Source of the DNA: an uncultured Gammaproteobacteria bacterium
Lineage (GTDB): Bacteria; Pseudomonadota; Gammaproteobacteria; PS1; Pseudothioglobaceae
DNA: 64,000 bases
Reading direction: 5' to 3'
Assembly (NCBI GenBank): GCA_902509905.1
Contig: CABWZI010000001.1
Coordinates: 1-64,000, forward strand
Below the pieces are notes generated by a model that ran no database searches, had not been told where the DNA came from, and worked only from the letters and a program-made list of their open reading frames with translations. The position numbers were made by a program, and so were the translations under genes. Positions within the stretch are counted from its first letter, which is position 1, and each line of letters starts with the position of its first letter. Shown piece by piece: positions 27,957 to 36,681 of this stretch.

Positions 27957-28937
27957 ATGTCGATATATGACCGTTCATTCTATTTGAAATATGCAGCGGC
28001 ATTGAGCCATCCGGGAGACTTCTCTTCCAACATTGCGATTTTTTTTGGTGAGGATGCTGACATTAATGTTGTCCATCCGTTTAATCAGCTCAAAGGTGCA
28101 GAAATATACCTTAATGAATTTCTCCTTCCGCTCCAACATTCATTCGAAGGACTCTATAGGCGTGATGATATCTTCATGGCAGGAGAATTTGAGGGACAAA
28201 ATTGGATCAGCTCAACCGGGTATTATGTTGGTCAATTCGAAAATGATTGGATCGGCATTAAAGCGACAAAAAGTCTGAGTTATCTGCGCTATGGTGAATT
28301 CCACCGTATCGAGAATGAACAAGCTGTAGAAAGCTATATTTATCTAGATATTCCAGAACTGATGATTGCCTGCAATCAATGGCCTTTGGATATGGGTCCA
28401 GGGTATTCCCGAGGATACACCGGTCTGATTCAGGGCCCCGCGTCACGAGATGGCGTCCTAATAAATTCTCTAGACCCTGCTGAGGGGCAGCAAAGCTATC
28501 AAATTGTTACCGATATGCTCAATAAATTAGCGACTAAGGATGAGGCCTGGCGTCCTTATTGGCATAAGAATATGATGTGGTATGGACCAGGTGCATTCGG
28601 TTCTTTTATTGGCGTTGAGGAGTTTGCTTCATTTCAAGTGCCGTTTGAATCCCAGTTTGAAGGGTGGTCAGGTGGAACAAAAAATAATGGCTTTACAAAA
28701 CACTTCACAAGATTTGGCGAGGGCAATTACACCTGCTCAGGAGGCTGGCCATCATTGACCGGTGTTAACGTTAAACCATTCCTAGGTCAAGGCCCAACCA
28801 ACGAGCGAGTTTTTATGCGTGTTTGTGATTGGTGGCGTCGTGAAAATGAGCTCTTAGTTGAAAATTGGGTATTTGTCGATGTTCCACATGTATTATTGCA
28901 GCTCGGCTATGACCCGTTGCCAAAATGGCAAAAGTAG
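27957..28937 (+). CDS. Double SnoaL-like protein B
   Basis: A 326-residue protein with two related SnoaL-type halves. Half 1: HPFNQLKGAEIYLNEFLLPL, YRRDDIFMAGEFEGQ, DIPELMIACNQWPLD. Half 2: WYGPGAFGSFIGVEEFASFQ, then VCDWWRRENELLVENWVFVD and a final VPHVLLQLGYDPLP. Both halves end in the same pattern, ending in 'D-I/V-P'. It is the closest relative in the window to the protein at 33984. It is the last gene before the second operator-carrying promoter. Confidence 0.7.
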   Translation: MSIYDRSFYLKYAAALSHPGDFSSNIAIFFGEDADINVVHPFNQLKGAEIYLNEFLLPLQHSFEGLYRRDDIFMAGEFEGQNWISSTGYYVGQFENDWIGIKATKSLSYLRYGEFHRIENEQAVESYIYLDIPELMIACNQWPLDMGPGYSRGYTGLIQGPASRDGVLINSLDPAEGQQSYQIVTDMLNKLATKDEAWRPYWHKNMMWYGPGAFGSFIGVEEFASFQVPFESQFEGWSGGTKNNGFTKHFTRFGEGNYTCSGGWPSLTGVNVKPFLGQGPTNERVFMRVCDWWRRENELLVENWVFVDVPHVLLQLGYDPLPKWQK

Positions 28938-29005
28938 TGCAATTCTGAAAAATAGTGTTCAATAGTGAGGCTAATTAGTATTAAAAAAAATCTAAAGGAA
29001 TATTC

Positions 29006-29019
29006 TGAATACGAATGCA
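29006..29019. promoter_or_regulatory. Distal LacI-type operator of the second promoter
   Basis: TGAATACGAATGCA matches the distal-orientation consensus TGCATACGATTGCA at 12 of 14 positions. It starts exactly 54 bases before the proximal operator at 29060, the same distance as in the first promoter region (18589 to 18643). The conserved spacing supports it despite two mismatches. Confidence 0.6.
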
Positions 29020-29049
29020 AAATTATTTATATATTAATATAGACTGTGT

Positions 29050-29073
29050 TATAATTCATTGCAATCGTATGCA
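29050..29073 (+). promoter_or_regulatory. Promoter -10 box with proximal LacI-type operator for the binding-protein unit
   Basis: TATAAT (29050-29055) is followed after four bases by TGCAATCGTATGCA (29060-29073), identical to the operator at 18643-18656 and placed identically relative to the -10. It lies 69 bases upstream of the ATG of the binding-protein gene, leaving a leader of roughly 80 bases. Confidence 0.78.
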
Positions 29074-29142
29074 AAATGAAGATTTAAGGTCATTCGATGT
29101 GATACTAAGAGTATTTAATTGAGTATAAATAGGAGAGTAAAT

Positions 29143-30372
29143 ATGTTTTTAAGAAAAATTGCTACAGTTGTAGCGTTAACAACATTAGCTTCTAGTGCCT
29201 GGGCAGGATGTGGAGCATCCGATGGCCGTGTAAGCATTGTTGGAAATGAGTTCCCAGCGATCCAAACTGTTGGTGCAGGCGCTATGGAATGTGCTGGTGG
29301 AGGTGTTACAGTTGAGAAAAACTTAACAGCTGATCACCAAAAAATTAATGTGCCAGGTATGCAAGGTAATCCAGCTGAATTTACAACAGCGATTGTTGCA
29401 AACTCATCGATTGTTGCACTAATGAATAATGATGTGATTAGACCGCTTGATGATCTAGTTGCTAAGCATGGTCAAGGCCTAAAGAAGAGCCAGCTAATCA
29501 CTGTTGATGGAAAGATTATGGGTATTGCCTTCATGGCAAACGCTCAGCATTTAGTTTTCAGAGCAGATGTCTTAGATCAGTTAGGTATTGCGCCGCCAAC
29601 AACTTATGAAGAGATGTTAGTTGCTGCTGCGAATATACGTGCCAGTGGAATGATGGAGCATCCAGTCGGAGGTGCTTATGCTGCTGGTTGGAACTTAGCT
29701 GAAGAATTTGTTAATATGTACATTGGTCAGGGCGGTGAGTTCTTTAAGCCTGGTTCTGCTGAGATTGCAGTTAACAATCAACATGGTGAAGATGCACTTC
29801 ACATGATGAGAGCGTTATCAGATTACATGAACCCAGACTTCTTGACTCACGACTCAAATGCAACGAGTGCTGAATGGAAAGCAGGTAATGTTGCGCTTAT
29901 GAATATGTGGGGTTCTCGCGTTGGACCACTTAAGAGTGATGAAGTAGACCCAACAGTTGCAAATAATACTGATATTGCAGGTCCAATGACAGTAGGCGGT
30001 GGCTCAACTCCTGCTTCAACACTATGGTGGGATGGATTCACTGTTTCTAAGAACATTTCGGATGCAGATGCAGAGGCTACCTTTATGGCTATGATGCACG
30101 CAATTCGTCCTGAAATGCTAAATGATGAAACTTCACCGTTAGCGGTTTGGCTAATTGATGGTTATCAGCCAACGGATGCTGCCAAGGGTGTATTTGCTGC
30201 AGCTGCAATGGGAACAACTCCATATCCAATGTTGCCATATGCTGGTCTAATGCATTCAGCAGCAGGTAAAGAGCTTGTTGATTTCATGCAAGGAAAAGAA
30301 ACAGCTAGTCAAGCACTGGCTGACTTAGAAGCAGCTTACACAACTGCTGCTAAAGAAAAAGGTTATCTCTAA
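29143..30372 (+). CDS. ABC sugar-type substrate-binding protein (MalE/UgpB family)
   Basis: A 409-residue exported protein. The N-terminus FLRKIATVVALTTLASSAWA is a signal peptide with likely cleavage after AWA. The mature part has family-1 extracellular solute-binding features (GKIMGIAFMANAQHLVFRAD, then LDQLGIAPPTTYEEMLVAA and NVALMNMWGSR). ATG 29143 behind AGGAG (29131-29135) is preferred to an upstream TTG at 29119. Downstream permeases and the ATPase at 18706 complete a CUT1-type importer. A hairpin after the stop probably lowers expression of the permeases relative to this gene. Confidence 0.92.
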   Translation: MFLRKIATVVALTTLASSAWAGCGASDGRVSIVGNEFPAIQTVGAGAMECAGGGVTVEKNLTADHQKINVPGMQGNPAEFTTAIVANSSIVALMNNDVIRPLDDLVAKHGQGLKKSQLITVDGKIMGIAFMANAQHLVFRADVLDQLGIAPPTTYEEMLVAAANIRASGMMEHPVGGAYAAGWNLAEEFVNMYIGQGGEFFKPGSAEIAVNNQHGEDALHMMRALSDYMNPDFLTHDSNATSAEWKAGNVALMNMWGSRVGPLKSDEVDPTVANNTDIAGPMTVGGGSTPASTLWWDGFTVSKNISDADAEATFMAMMHAIRPEMLNDETSPLAVWLIDGYQPTDAAKGVFAAAAMGTTPYPMLPYAGLMHSAAGKELVDFMQGKETASQALADLEAAYTTAAKEKGYL

Positions 30373-30397
30373 ACTTTAATGTTTTGATCTCCTAAGT

Positions 30398-30430
30398 AGG
30401 GGCATGTTTATAGCGTGCCCCTTCTTTTTA
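30398..30430 (+). terminator. Attenuating terminator between binding protein and permease genes
   Basis: AGGGGCATG (30398-30406) and CGTGCCCCT (30414-30422) pair over nine positions with one G-T pair and a seven-base loop, followed by TCTTTTTA. It lies 25 bases after the binding-protein stop and 34 bases before the permease start. Such partial terminators commonly let binding proteins be made in excess of permeases. Confidence 0.8.
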
Positions 30431-30464
30431 TGAAATATAGAGTGTTAAACCATAATTAACTTGT

Positions 30465-31490
30465 ATGAAGCATAAGACTTTTTTTTGGTTCTTTTTACCT
30501 ACAGCGCTTGCGATGATTTTATTCATAGCGTTGCCCCTAACTTCTGTTGTGAGCCAGTCATTTCATGCCCCACATGACGAGGTATTGCTTGTTTCTGAAA
30601 TCTGCGATCCATTCGGCTGTGAGACAGAATCGACTATTGACCATCAGGCAACCGAACAACTGAAGAAAGATCAGCCCTTAGGAAAGTGGGTTGGATTTGA
30701 AATCTATACTGATCGAAACCATCTAGCCTTTAAAGAGGTTGCCGAGTTTTGGGAAAATAGGACAAGCTTCACTGGTTTTATTTCCAGTCTTAATAATCTT
30801 CAATTTTATAGGGCAATGGGATTCACTTTGACTTATGTCATTGTGGTAACCCCTTTGGTTATATTGTTTGGATTAATAATTGCACTGGCAGTGAACTCTC
30901 TGCATCGACACCTTAAAGGGCTTATGGTGTTCTTTTCATTGCTTCCAATGATTGTAACCCCCCTTGTTGGTTCTTTAATTTTATTTTGGATGATTGATGC
31001 GAGAGGAATAGTTGGCTCAGGACTCCAAGAGATATTTTCAGATCCAAATCTATCATTAAAGGCATCAACTGGGCTAACTTGGGTAACGCTGATTGTTTAT
31101 GGCGTGTGGCATTCCGCACCTTTCGCGTTTATTGTTTTTTATGCTGGTCTTCAAACGGTTCCTAAAGAAACTTTGGAGTCGGCAATGATTGATGGCGCTA
31201 CTCGTTTTCAACAAGTTATTCATGTTGTAGTTCCTCATCTGTCGCCACTAGTTGCTTTCGTGGCATTAATTCAACTGATGGATAACTTTCGAGTATTTGA
31301 GCCAATAGTTGGTTTTAGTGCATCAGCACATGCAACCTCACTCTCATGGATTATATGGAATGATATTGGTCAAGAAATCAGACTTTTTTCGTCTGCAGCA
31401 ACGACATCAGTTCTGACAATCATCGGAGTTGTTATTCTTCTAATGCCAGTTTTGATAAGAACGTGGCGTGAATTTAATCCGGACAAATGA
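30465..31490 (+). CDS. ABC sugar-type permease (MalF family)
   Basis: A 341-residue inner-membrane permease. The first membrane segment is FFWFFLPTALAMILFIALPL, a periplasmic loop follows to about residue 110, then further helices. The EAA loop near the C-terminal half reads PKETLESAMIDGATRFQQVI, the contact point with the ATPase. Its stop is one base before the ATG of the MalG-type partner. Confidence 0.92.
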   Translation: MKHKTFFWFFLPTALAMILFIALPLTSVVSQSFHAPHDEVLLVSEICDPFGCETESTIDHQATEQLKKDQPLGKWVGFEIYTDRNHLAFKEVAEFWENRTSFTGFISSLNNLQFYRAMGFTLTYVIVVTPLVILFGLIIALAVNSLHRHLKGLMVFFSLLPMIVTPLVGSLILFWMIDARGIVGSGLQEIFSDPNLSLKASTGLTWVTLIVYGVWHSAPFAFIVFYAGLQTVPKETLESAMIDGATRFQQVIHVVVPHLSPLVAFVALIQLMDNFRVFEPIVGFSASAHATSLSWIIWNDIGQEIRLFSSAATTSVLTIIGVVILLMPVLIRTWREFNPDK

Positions 31491-31491
31491 T

Positions 31492-32373
31492 ATGACTTCT
31501 AATCAAATTAAGAGACCATTGGGACTTCAGTTATTGATTTATGGCTTTGTGTTGCTTTGGTTAATTGTGGCCGCCTTTCCATTCTTTTGGACAATGTGGG
31601 GATCCTTTAAGGTAGAGTTAGATTTTTTCTCAAAGGGAGACTGGAAACATGCCATATCAGGGATTAGAACGCAGGCGGTATATGGAGAATCTTTTACAGG
31701 CGCAGGCTATGAGGGTGCATGGATTCAGGAAGAGTTTTGGCGCGCTTTTCTTAATACAGCAATAGTCTGTTTTTTTACTGTACTTACCTCACTAACTATT
31801 GCTACTTTGGGAGGGTACGCGCTTTCTAGGTCAGGCTTCCGTTATTCATTTTGGCTTCTAATAATAGCTCTTGTTTTTCGCGCTTTACCGCCAATAACTT
31901 TGGTTTCAGGATATCTTCCTCCATTTTATGCTTGGAATGTTTGGGGTTTATTGCCCACTACCATCATTGTGTTAGTGGCAATAAATCAGCCATTTACTCT
32001 GTGGATGCTTCACTCATTTTTTCAAACGATTCCGAAAGAGCTTGATGAAAGTGCTAAAGTAGATGGTTGCACACAGTTTCAAGCATTCAAAAATGTGATT
32101 ATTCCTGTCATGTGGCCTGGAGTAATTACGGCGGGCCTTTTCTCATTTCTTTTGGCTTATAATGATTTTGCTGTCACAGCTGTTCTTTTAAACCAAGACA
32201 ATCAAACAATGGTTCCAAAAATTGCTAGTTTTATGGGTACAACTCAAACAGAGGGTAATGTGATGTTTGCTGTAGCAGCAGTTGTTTCATCTATAATCCC
32301 ATTATTTCTTCTAGTATTATTCTTTCAGAGGCAGCTAGTAAGCGGACTTACTGCTGGAGCTGTCAAGGGATAA
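31492..32373 (+). CDS. ABC sugar-type permease (MalG family)
   Basis: A 293-residue permease with about six membrane helices and the EAA loop PKELDESAKVDGCTQFQAFK. ATG 31492, one base after the MalF stop, is preferred to a GTG at 31468 inside malF. The C-terminal part has LLAYNDFAVTAVLLNQDNQT, as in other MalG homologues. With the genes at 18706, 29143 and 30465 it forms a complete importer. Confidence 0.92.
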   Translation: MTSNQIKRPLGLQLLIYGFVLLWLIVAAFPFFWTMWGSFKVELDFFSKGDWKHAISGIRTQAVYGESFTGAGYEGAWIQEEFWRAFLNTAIVCFFTVLTSLTIATLGGYALSRSGFRYSFWLLIIALVFRALPPITLVSGYLPPFYAWNVWGLLPTTIIVLVAINQPFTLWMLHSFFQTIPKELDESAKVDGCTQFQAFKNVIIPVMWPGVITAGLFSFLLAYNDFAVTAVLLNQDNQTMVPKIASFMGTTQTEGNVMFAVAAVVSSIIPLFLLVLFFQRQLVSGLTAGAVKG

Positions 32374-32376
32374 ACC

Positions 32377-33987
32377 ATGGAAAAGTTCGATTATATTGTT
32401 ATTGGTGCAGGATCTGCAGGATGCGTATTAGCCAATCGTCTTAGTGAGAATCCTGCAAATACTGTTTGTCTTATCGAGGGCGGTGGAAGTGATAAAAGTC
32501 CTTGGGTCAAAATTCCTGCCGGCCTCTCTGTTGCTTACGATCATAAAAAACTTGATTATGCCTACAAGGGGGTTCCCCAAAAGCACTTAGATGACCGAGT
32601 CATTACAGTTAACCGAGGCAGATGTCTTGGGGGTTCAAGCTCTATTAATGGCATGATCTATATCCGAGGCAATAAGAATGATTATGATAATTGGGAAAAA
32701 CTTGGATGCAAAGGTTGGTCTTATAATGATGTTTTACCAATCTTTAAAAAACTCGAAAATGACAAGACTGGTGGGGATCCCCAATACCATTCGACAAATG
32801 GAGAGTGGCCAGTTGTTATGCCACAAGATATTAATAAGACTGCTAAACGCTTTGTAAAGTCTGCGGCTCATGTAGGTCTCTCGCATAATGCTGACTTCAA
32901 TGATGCCTCTCAATTAGGCCTCGGTATTTATAAGGTAAATCAAGATAAAGGTACTCGGGTAAATTCTTACAGGGCCTTTATTGAGCCCATTGTTTCTAGA
33001 CCCAACCTAACTATATTAACTCATGCAAGAGTTGAGACAATTAAAATTGAGGGTGATACTGCTAAATCCATAAAAATTCAAGTTAAAGGCATTGATAAAG
33101 AACTGTTCTGTAATAAAGAATTAGTGCTATCTGCTGGCGCTATTGAGTCACCAAGGATACTTTTGTCTTCTGGAATTGGCAATAAGAAGGAGCTTGAAAA
33201 AGAGGGAATTACATGCCACCTCAATGTTCCTGGAGTTGGCGAAAACCTTCAGGACCATTTGGATACCATGGTAACGGTTCGCTCAAACAAGGCAGAATCT
33301 ATTGGAGTTTCGTGGAGATCATTTTTGCCTCAAGTAATTACCTCACCTTTAAACTTTCTTTTGAGAAGAATGGGTTGGTGGACGAGTAATTTTGTTGAGG
33401 CTGGCGGTTTTGCAGCTACAAAACTAGGAACACCTGATTATCCAGATGTCCAGTTTCACTTTACGCCTATATATCGTAGCCACCGAGGAAGAAAATTTGA
33501 GTTCGGTCATGGCTACTCATTGTTTACTTGTTTATTGAGGCCTCATAGCAAGGGTTCAGTTAAGTTAAAGAGTGATGGTAACAAATATCAAGTCCTGATT
33601 GATCACAACTTTTTATCTGACTCTAGAGATGAGGCAAATATTGTTGAGGCCATCAAAAAAGCGAGAGAAGTTTTGTCATCTAAAGAGTTTGATGAGGTGC
33701 GAGGAGAGGAGATGGCTCCAGGACAATCTATTCAGTCAGATGAGGAACTATTGGCTTATATTCGTCGCACATCCCTTACAGTTTATCATCCAGTTGGGAC
33801 CTGTAAGATGGGCGCCGATGATTTAGCAGTCGTCTCACCAAGTGATTTAAAAGTAAAAGGTATGAATAACCTTAGAGTGATTGATGCCTCGGTCATGCCA
33901 AGCATTGTGAGTGGCAATACCTCTGCCCCAACCATGATGATTGCTGAGCGAGGAGCTAGAATGATATTAAATGGGATGGGAATATGA
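32377..33987 (+). CDS. GMC-family FAD oxidoreductase (choline/alcohol dehydrogenase type)
   Basis: A 536-residue flavoprotein: FAD motif FDYIVIGAGSAGCVLANRLS at the start, GGSSSINGMIYIRGN, GAIESPRILLSSGIG, and catalytic His and Asn in YHPVGTCKMG and SGNTSAPTMMIAERG. The family oxidises primary or secondary alcohols, including choline (BetA) and polyols. No betaine aldehyde dehydrogenase is adjacent and the gene sits in the sugar-type operon, so choline is not favoured. It is three bases after malG and overlaps the next gene by four bases. Confidence 0.9.
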   Translation: MEKFDYIVIGAGSAGCVLANRLSENPANTVCLIEGGGSDKSPWVKIPAGLSVAYDHKKLDYAYKGVPQKHLDDRVITVNRGRCLGGSSSINGMIYIRGNKNDYDNWEKLGCKGWSYNDVLPIFKKLENDKTGGDPQYHSTNGEWPVVMPQDINKTAKRFVKSAAHVGLSHNADFNDASQLGLGIYKVNQDKGTRVNSYRAFIEPIVSRPNLTILTHARVETIKIEGDTAKSIKIQVKGIDKELFCNKELVLSAGAIESPRILLSSGIGNKKELEKEGITCHLNVPGVGENLQDHLDTMVTVRSNKAESIGVSWRSFLPQVITSPLNFLLRRMGWWTSNFVEAGGFAATKLGTPDYPDVQFHFTPIYRSHRGRKFEFGHGYSLFTCLLRPHSKGSVKLKSDGNKYQVLIDHNFLSDSRDEANIVEAIKKAREVLSSKEFDEVRGEEMAPGQSIQSDEELLAYIRRTSLTVYHPVGTCKMGADDLAVVSPSDLKVKGMNNLRVIDASVMPSIVSGNTSAPTMMIAERGARMILNGMGI

Positions 33988-34997
33988 ATCAGAATTTTCA
34001 AAAAGAAAAAAACTTAGTTTTAGATTATTACAAAGCCTTGGATAAAGCTGAGGGTGATGAAATTTCAAAAGTCTTAAGCAGCCATATTGGTAAAGATTAT
34101 ATTTGGAGAGGGTTTCACCCTTTTAATGAACAATCTGATGCAGAAGAATTATCCAAAGTCTTCTGGCAGCCATTTCGCCATGCCTTTAAAAATATGCAAA
34201 GAAGGATGGATATTTTTATAGCTGGTAAAAACCAGATAGATGGATTTGAATCCGTTTGGGTCGTCTCCATGGGTCACTTGATGGGCTTGTTTGATAATGA
34301 GTGGCTTGGCATTCAGCCATCAAGAAAAATGGCTTTTCTGCGTTACTGTGAATTTAATAAAGTTCAAGATGGCAAGATTACTGAAACAGCCATGTTTTTT
34401 GATATCCCTCATGTGATGATTCAAGTTGGTTTAACTCCTTTCCCGCCTCAAACAGGAGCACATCTTGTTCAGCCAGGACCAATGACTCACGAAGGTTTGC
34501 TTTTTGATCAGCAGGATGCCGCCGAGGGTGAAAAAACTCTTGCCTCAATAAATTTCATGGTTGAGGATATGAGAGATTGGAAGCATACTAATGAATTACC
34601 TCTAGTTGACGAGCTTAGAAGAAGCTGGAAAGAAGATATGATCTGGTGGGGGCCTGCTGGAATTGGAGCAACCTATACCATTGAAAGATATGCCGAGCAG
34701 CATTCAGGGCCATTTAGAGCTTCTTTTAAAGATCGGATATCCAATGGACATCTTTGCAAATTAGCTGAAGGCCATTTTGGTGGTTTTTTTGGATGGCCTA
34801 ATCTTACACTCACTCCAACAGGGGGCTTTATGGGTATGCCTGCAACTGGAAAGCCAGGCGATATGAGAGTCATAGATATGTACAGGAGGGAAGGAGACAT
34901 GCTTGCTGAAAATTGGATCTTTATTGATCTGTTGCATTTTTGGAAACAACAGGGCGTTGATATTTTAGAAAGGATGGCTCAAAATCCAAGAAATTAA
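33984..34997 (+). CDS. Double SnoaL-like protein C
   Basis: A 337-residue protein with two SnoaL-type halves. Half 1: WRGFHPFNEQSDAEELSKVF, MQRRMDIFIAGKNQ, MAFLRYCEFNKVQDGKI and FFDIPHVMIQVGLTPFPP. Half 2: MIWWGPAGIGATYTIERYAE, GPFRASFKDR, VIDMYRREGDMLAENWIFID. The halves share the pattern of a Trp-rich start and a closing 'D-x-x-H' segment. It overlaps the GMC gene by four bases (ATGA), suggesting they act together. No reaction is known. It closes the LacI-regulated stretch. Confidence 0.7.
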   Translation: MNQNFQKEKNLVLDYYKALDKAEGDEISKVLSSHIGKDYIWRGFHPFNEQSDAEELSKVFWQPFRHAFKNMQRRMDIFIAGKNQIDGFESVWVVSMGHLMGLFDNEWLGIQPSRKMAFLRYCEFNKVQDGKITETAMFFDIPHVMIQVGLTPFPPQTGAHLVQPGPMTHEGLLFDQQDAAEGEKTLASINFMVEDMRDWKHTNELPLVDELRRSWKEDMIWWGPAGIGATYTIERYAEQHSGPFRASFKDRISNGHLCKLAEGHFGGFFGWPNLTLTPTGGFMGMPATGKPGDMRVIDMYRREGDMLAENWIFIDLLHFWKQQGVDILERMAQNPRN

Positions 34998-35065
34998 TTT
35001 TTTCTTGTGTTGACATGTAAATTCATTTAACATCCAAATTCTATACATCATTAGGTTGAGTGCTG

Positions 35066-36586
35066 GTGAGAAGAGGTAGAAGTAAAAACGTTAGAGAAGT
35101 TACAAACTTTCAGCAGGCTCCTTACGGCCAAAAAAAGAATCCCTTTCAACCTATGTCAATCTATTCAGAAGATGAGATTGAGTCAATTCATCAGGCGTCA
35201 TTGAAAGTGTTGTGCGACACAGGGATGGACATCCAGTCACCGCGTGCTGTCGAAATTCTCAAAAGAGAAGGCGCAATGATTGGGAGTGATGGAAGACGTG
35301 TTAGGTTTGATCCAGACTTCGTGATGGAAAAAATTTCCACTACGCCAAGTGAATTTACTCTTCATGGCAGATATAAAGAGAGGCATGTTCATGTTGGAGG
35401 TCAATCCTTTATCAACACTATGGTCTCGAGCGCTCCAAATGTTTCTGATCTTGACAGAGGGCGAATCTTAGGTAACTTTGAAGACTATTCAAACCTGATC
35501 AAGCTTGGTGAAATCTTGAATACTGTGCATGCTCTTGGCGGTTACCCAGTTGAGCCATGTGATATAGATGTTCGGGAGCGTCATTTACATGCGGTATCTG
35601 CTGCCGCTCGATTATCGACAAAGCCACTATTTGGTTATGCTATTGGCAGTGAGAGAATGTTAGATGCCATTGAAATAGTTCGAATTTCAAGAGGCATTGA
35701 TAAAGAAACGCTTTTAAAAGAGCCTTCAATTACGACTGTCGTCAATGCGAACTCACCTCTAGTTTATGATAAAGCCCTTATGGAGGGAGCTATAGAAATG
35801 GCTGAGCATAATCAGCCAGTAATCTATACCCCATTCACTTTGGCCGGTGCTATGGCGCCTATTACTGTTGCAGGAGCTCTTGTTCAGCAGAATGCAGAGT
35901 CTCTTGCTGGACTTACTTTTCATCAATGCGTTAATCCAGGAGCACCGGCAATTTATGGAAGCTTCACATCTAATGTTGACATGAAATCAGGCTCCCCTGC
36001 CTTTGGGACCCCAGAATATACACAGGCCACAATTGCGAGTGGACAGCTTGCAAGAAAATATAAAATCCCTCTTCGCGCCTCAAATGCAAATGCCTCTAAT
36101 GCTGCAGATGAGCAATCCGTTTATGAATCTCAGATGTCTTTGTGGGCCTGTCTTTTAGGTCAAGTTAATTTTATCCTACACGGACATGGTTGGATTGAAG
36201 GCGGGCTCTGTGCATCTTATGAGAAGGTCATTTTGGATGCAGAGATGAGTCAAATGATGGAGGCTTTTTTAACTCCTTCTCCGGTCAATAAAGATACGCT
36301 TGGTGTCGATGCAATTGCGGAGGTTGGTCCAGCCGCTCATTTTTTTGCAGCTCAGCAAACATTGGATCGATATGAAACAGAACACTACAACCCTCTATTA
36401 TCTGATTGGAGAAATTTTGAGTCATGGAGGGATGCAGGCTCTGAGACTGCCTCTCAGCGCGCCAATAAAATATGGAAGCAGCTCTTGGCTGATTACAAAG
36501 AACCTAAACTTGCACCTGAGGTTGAAGAGGAGCTCTCAAGTTTTGTGGATAAAAGAGTTTCAGAAGGTGGTGCACCACCTTTATAA
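35066..36586 (+). CDS. MttB-family protein, paralogue 2, non-pyrrolysine
   Basis: A 506-residue MTTB-family protein. Its start is basic (RRGRSKNVREV) and the conserved blocks TVVNANSPLVYDKALMEGAI, QPVIYTPFTLAGAMAPITVA and GSPAFGTPEYTQATIASGQL align with paralogues 1 and 3. No in-frame TAG interrupts it. GTG 35066 is preferred over GTG 35060 because the sequence just before it (GAGTGCTG) mirrors the GAGTGCTT before the ATG of paralogue 1. It is followed by a dimethylglycine-dehydrogenase-like gene, so a glycine-betaine or DMSP methyltransferase role is attractive but unproven. Confidence 0.85.
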   Translation: MRRGRSKNVREVTNFQQAPYGQKKNPFQPMSIYSEDEIESIHQASLKVLCDTGMDIQSPRAVEILKREGAMIGSDGRRVRFDPDFVMEKISTTPSEFTLHGRYKERHVHVGGQSFINTMVSSAPNVSDLDRGRILGNFEDYSNLIKLGEILNTVHALGGYPVEPCDIDVRERHLHAVSAAARLSTKPLFGYAIGSERMLDAIEIVRISRGIDKETLLKEPSITTVVNANSPLVYDKALMEGAIEMAEHNQPVIYTPFTLAGAMAPITVAGALVQQNAESLAGLTFHQCVNPGAPAIYGSFTSNVDMKSGSPAFGTPEYTQATIASGQLARKYKIPLRASNANASNAADEQSVYESQMSLWACLLGQVNFILHGHGWIEGGLCASYEKVILDAEMSQMMEAFLTPSPVNKDTLGVDAIAEVGPAAHFFAAQQTLDRYETEHYNPLLSDWRNFESWRDAGSETASQRANKIWKQLLADYKEPKLAPEVEEELSSFVDKRVSEGGAPPL

Positions 36587-36681
36587 AGAGCTAAATTTTT
36601 TCAATTTTTAAAGTCAAATTTTTTAACTTGAGTTTCGCTGTTTTTTAAATTAACATTTAATTTTAATTAGATAGATTTATT

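Noticed and set aside
32377-33987. Choline dehydrogenase betA
   Set aside because: The GMC fold is clear, but the gene sits in a sugar-type ABC operon without betaine aldehyde dehydrogenase or a choline transporter next to it.
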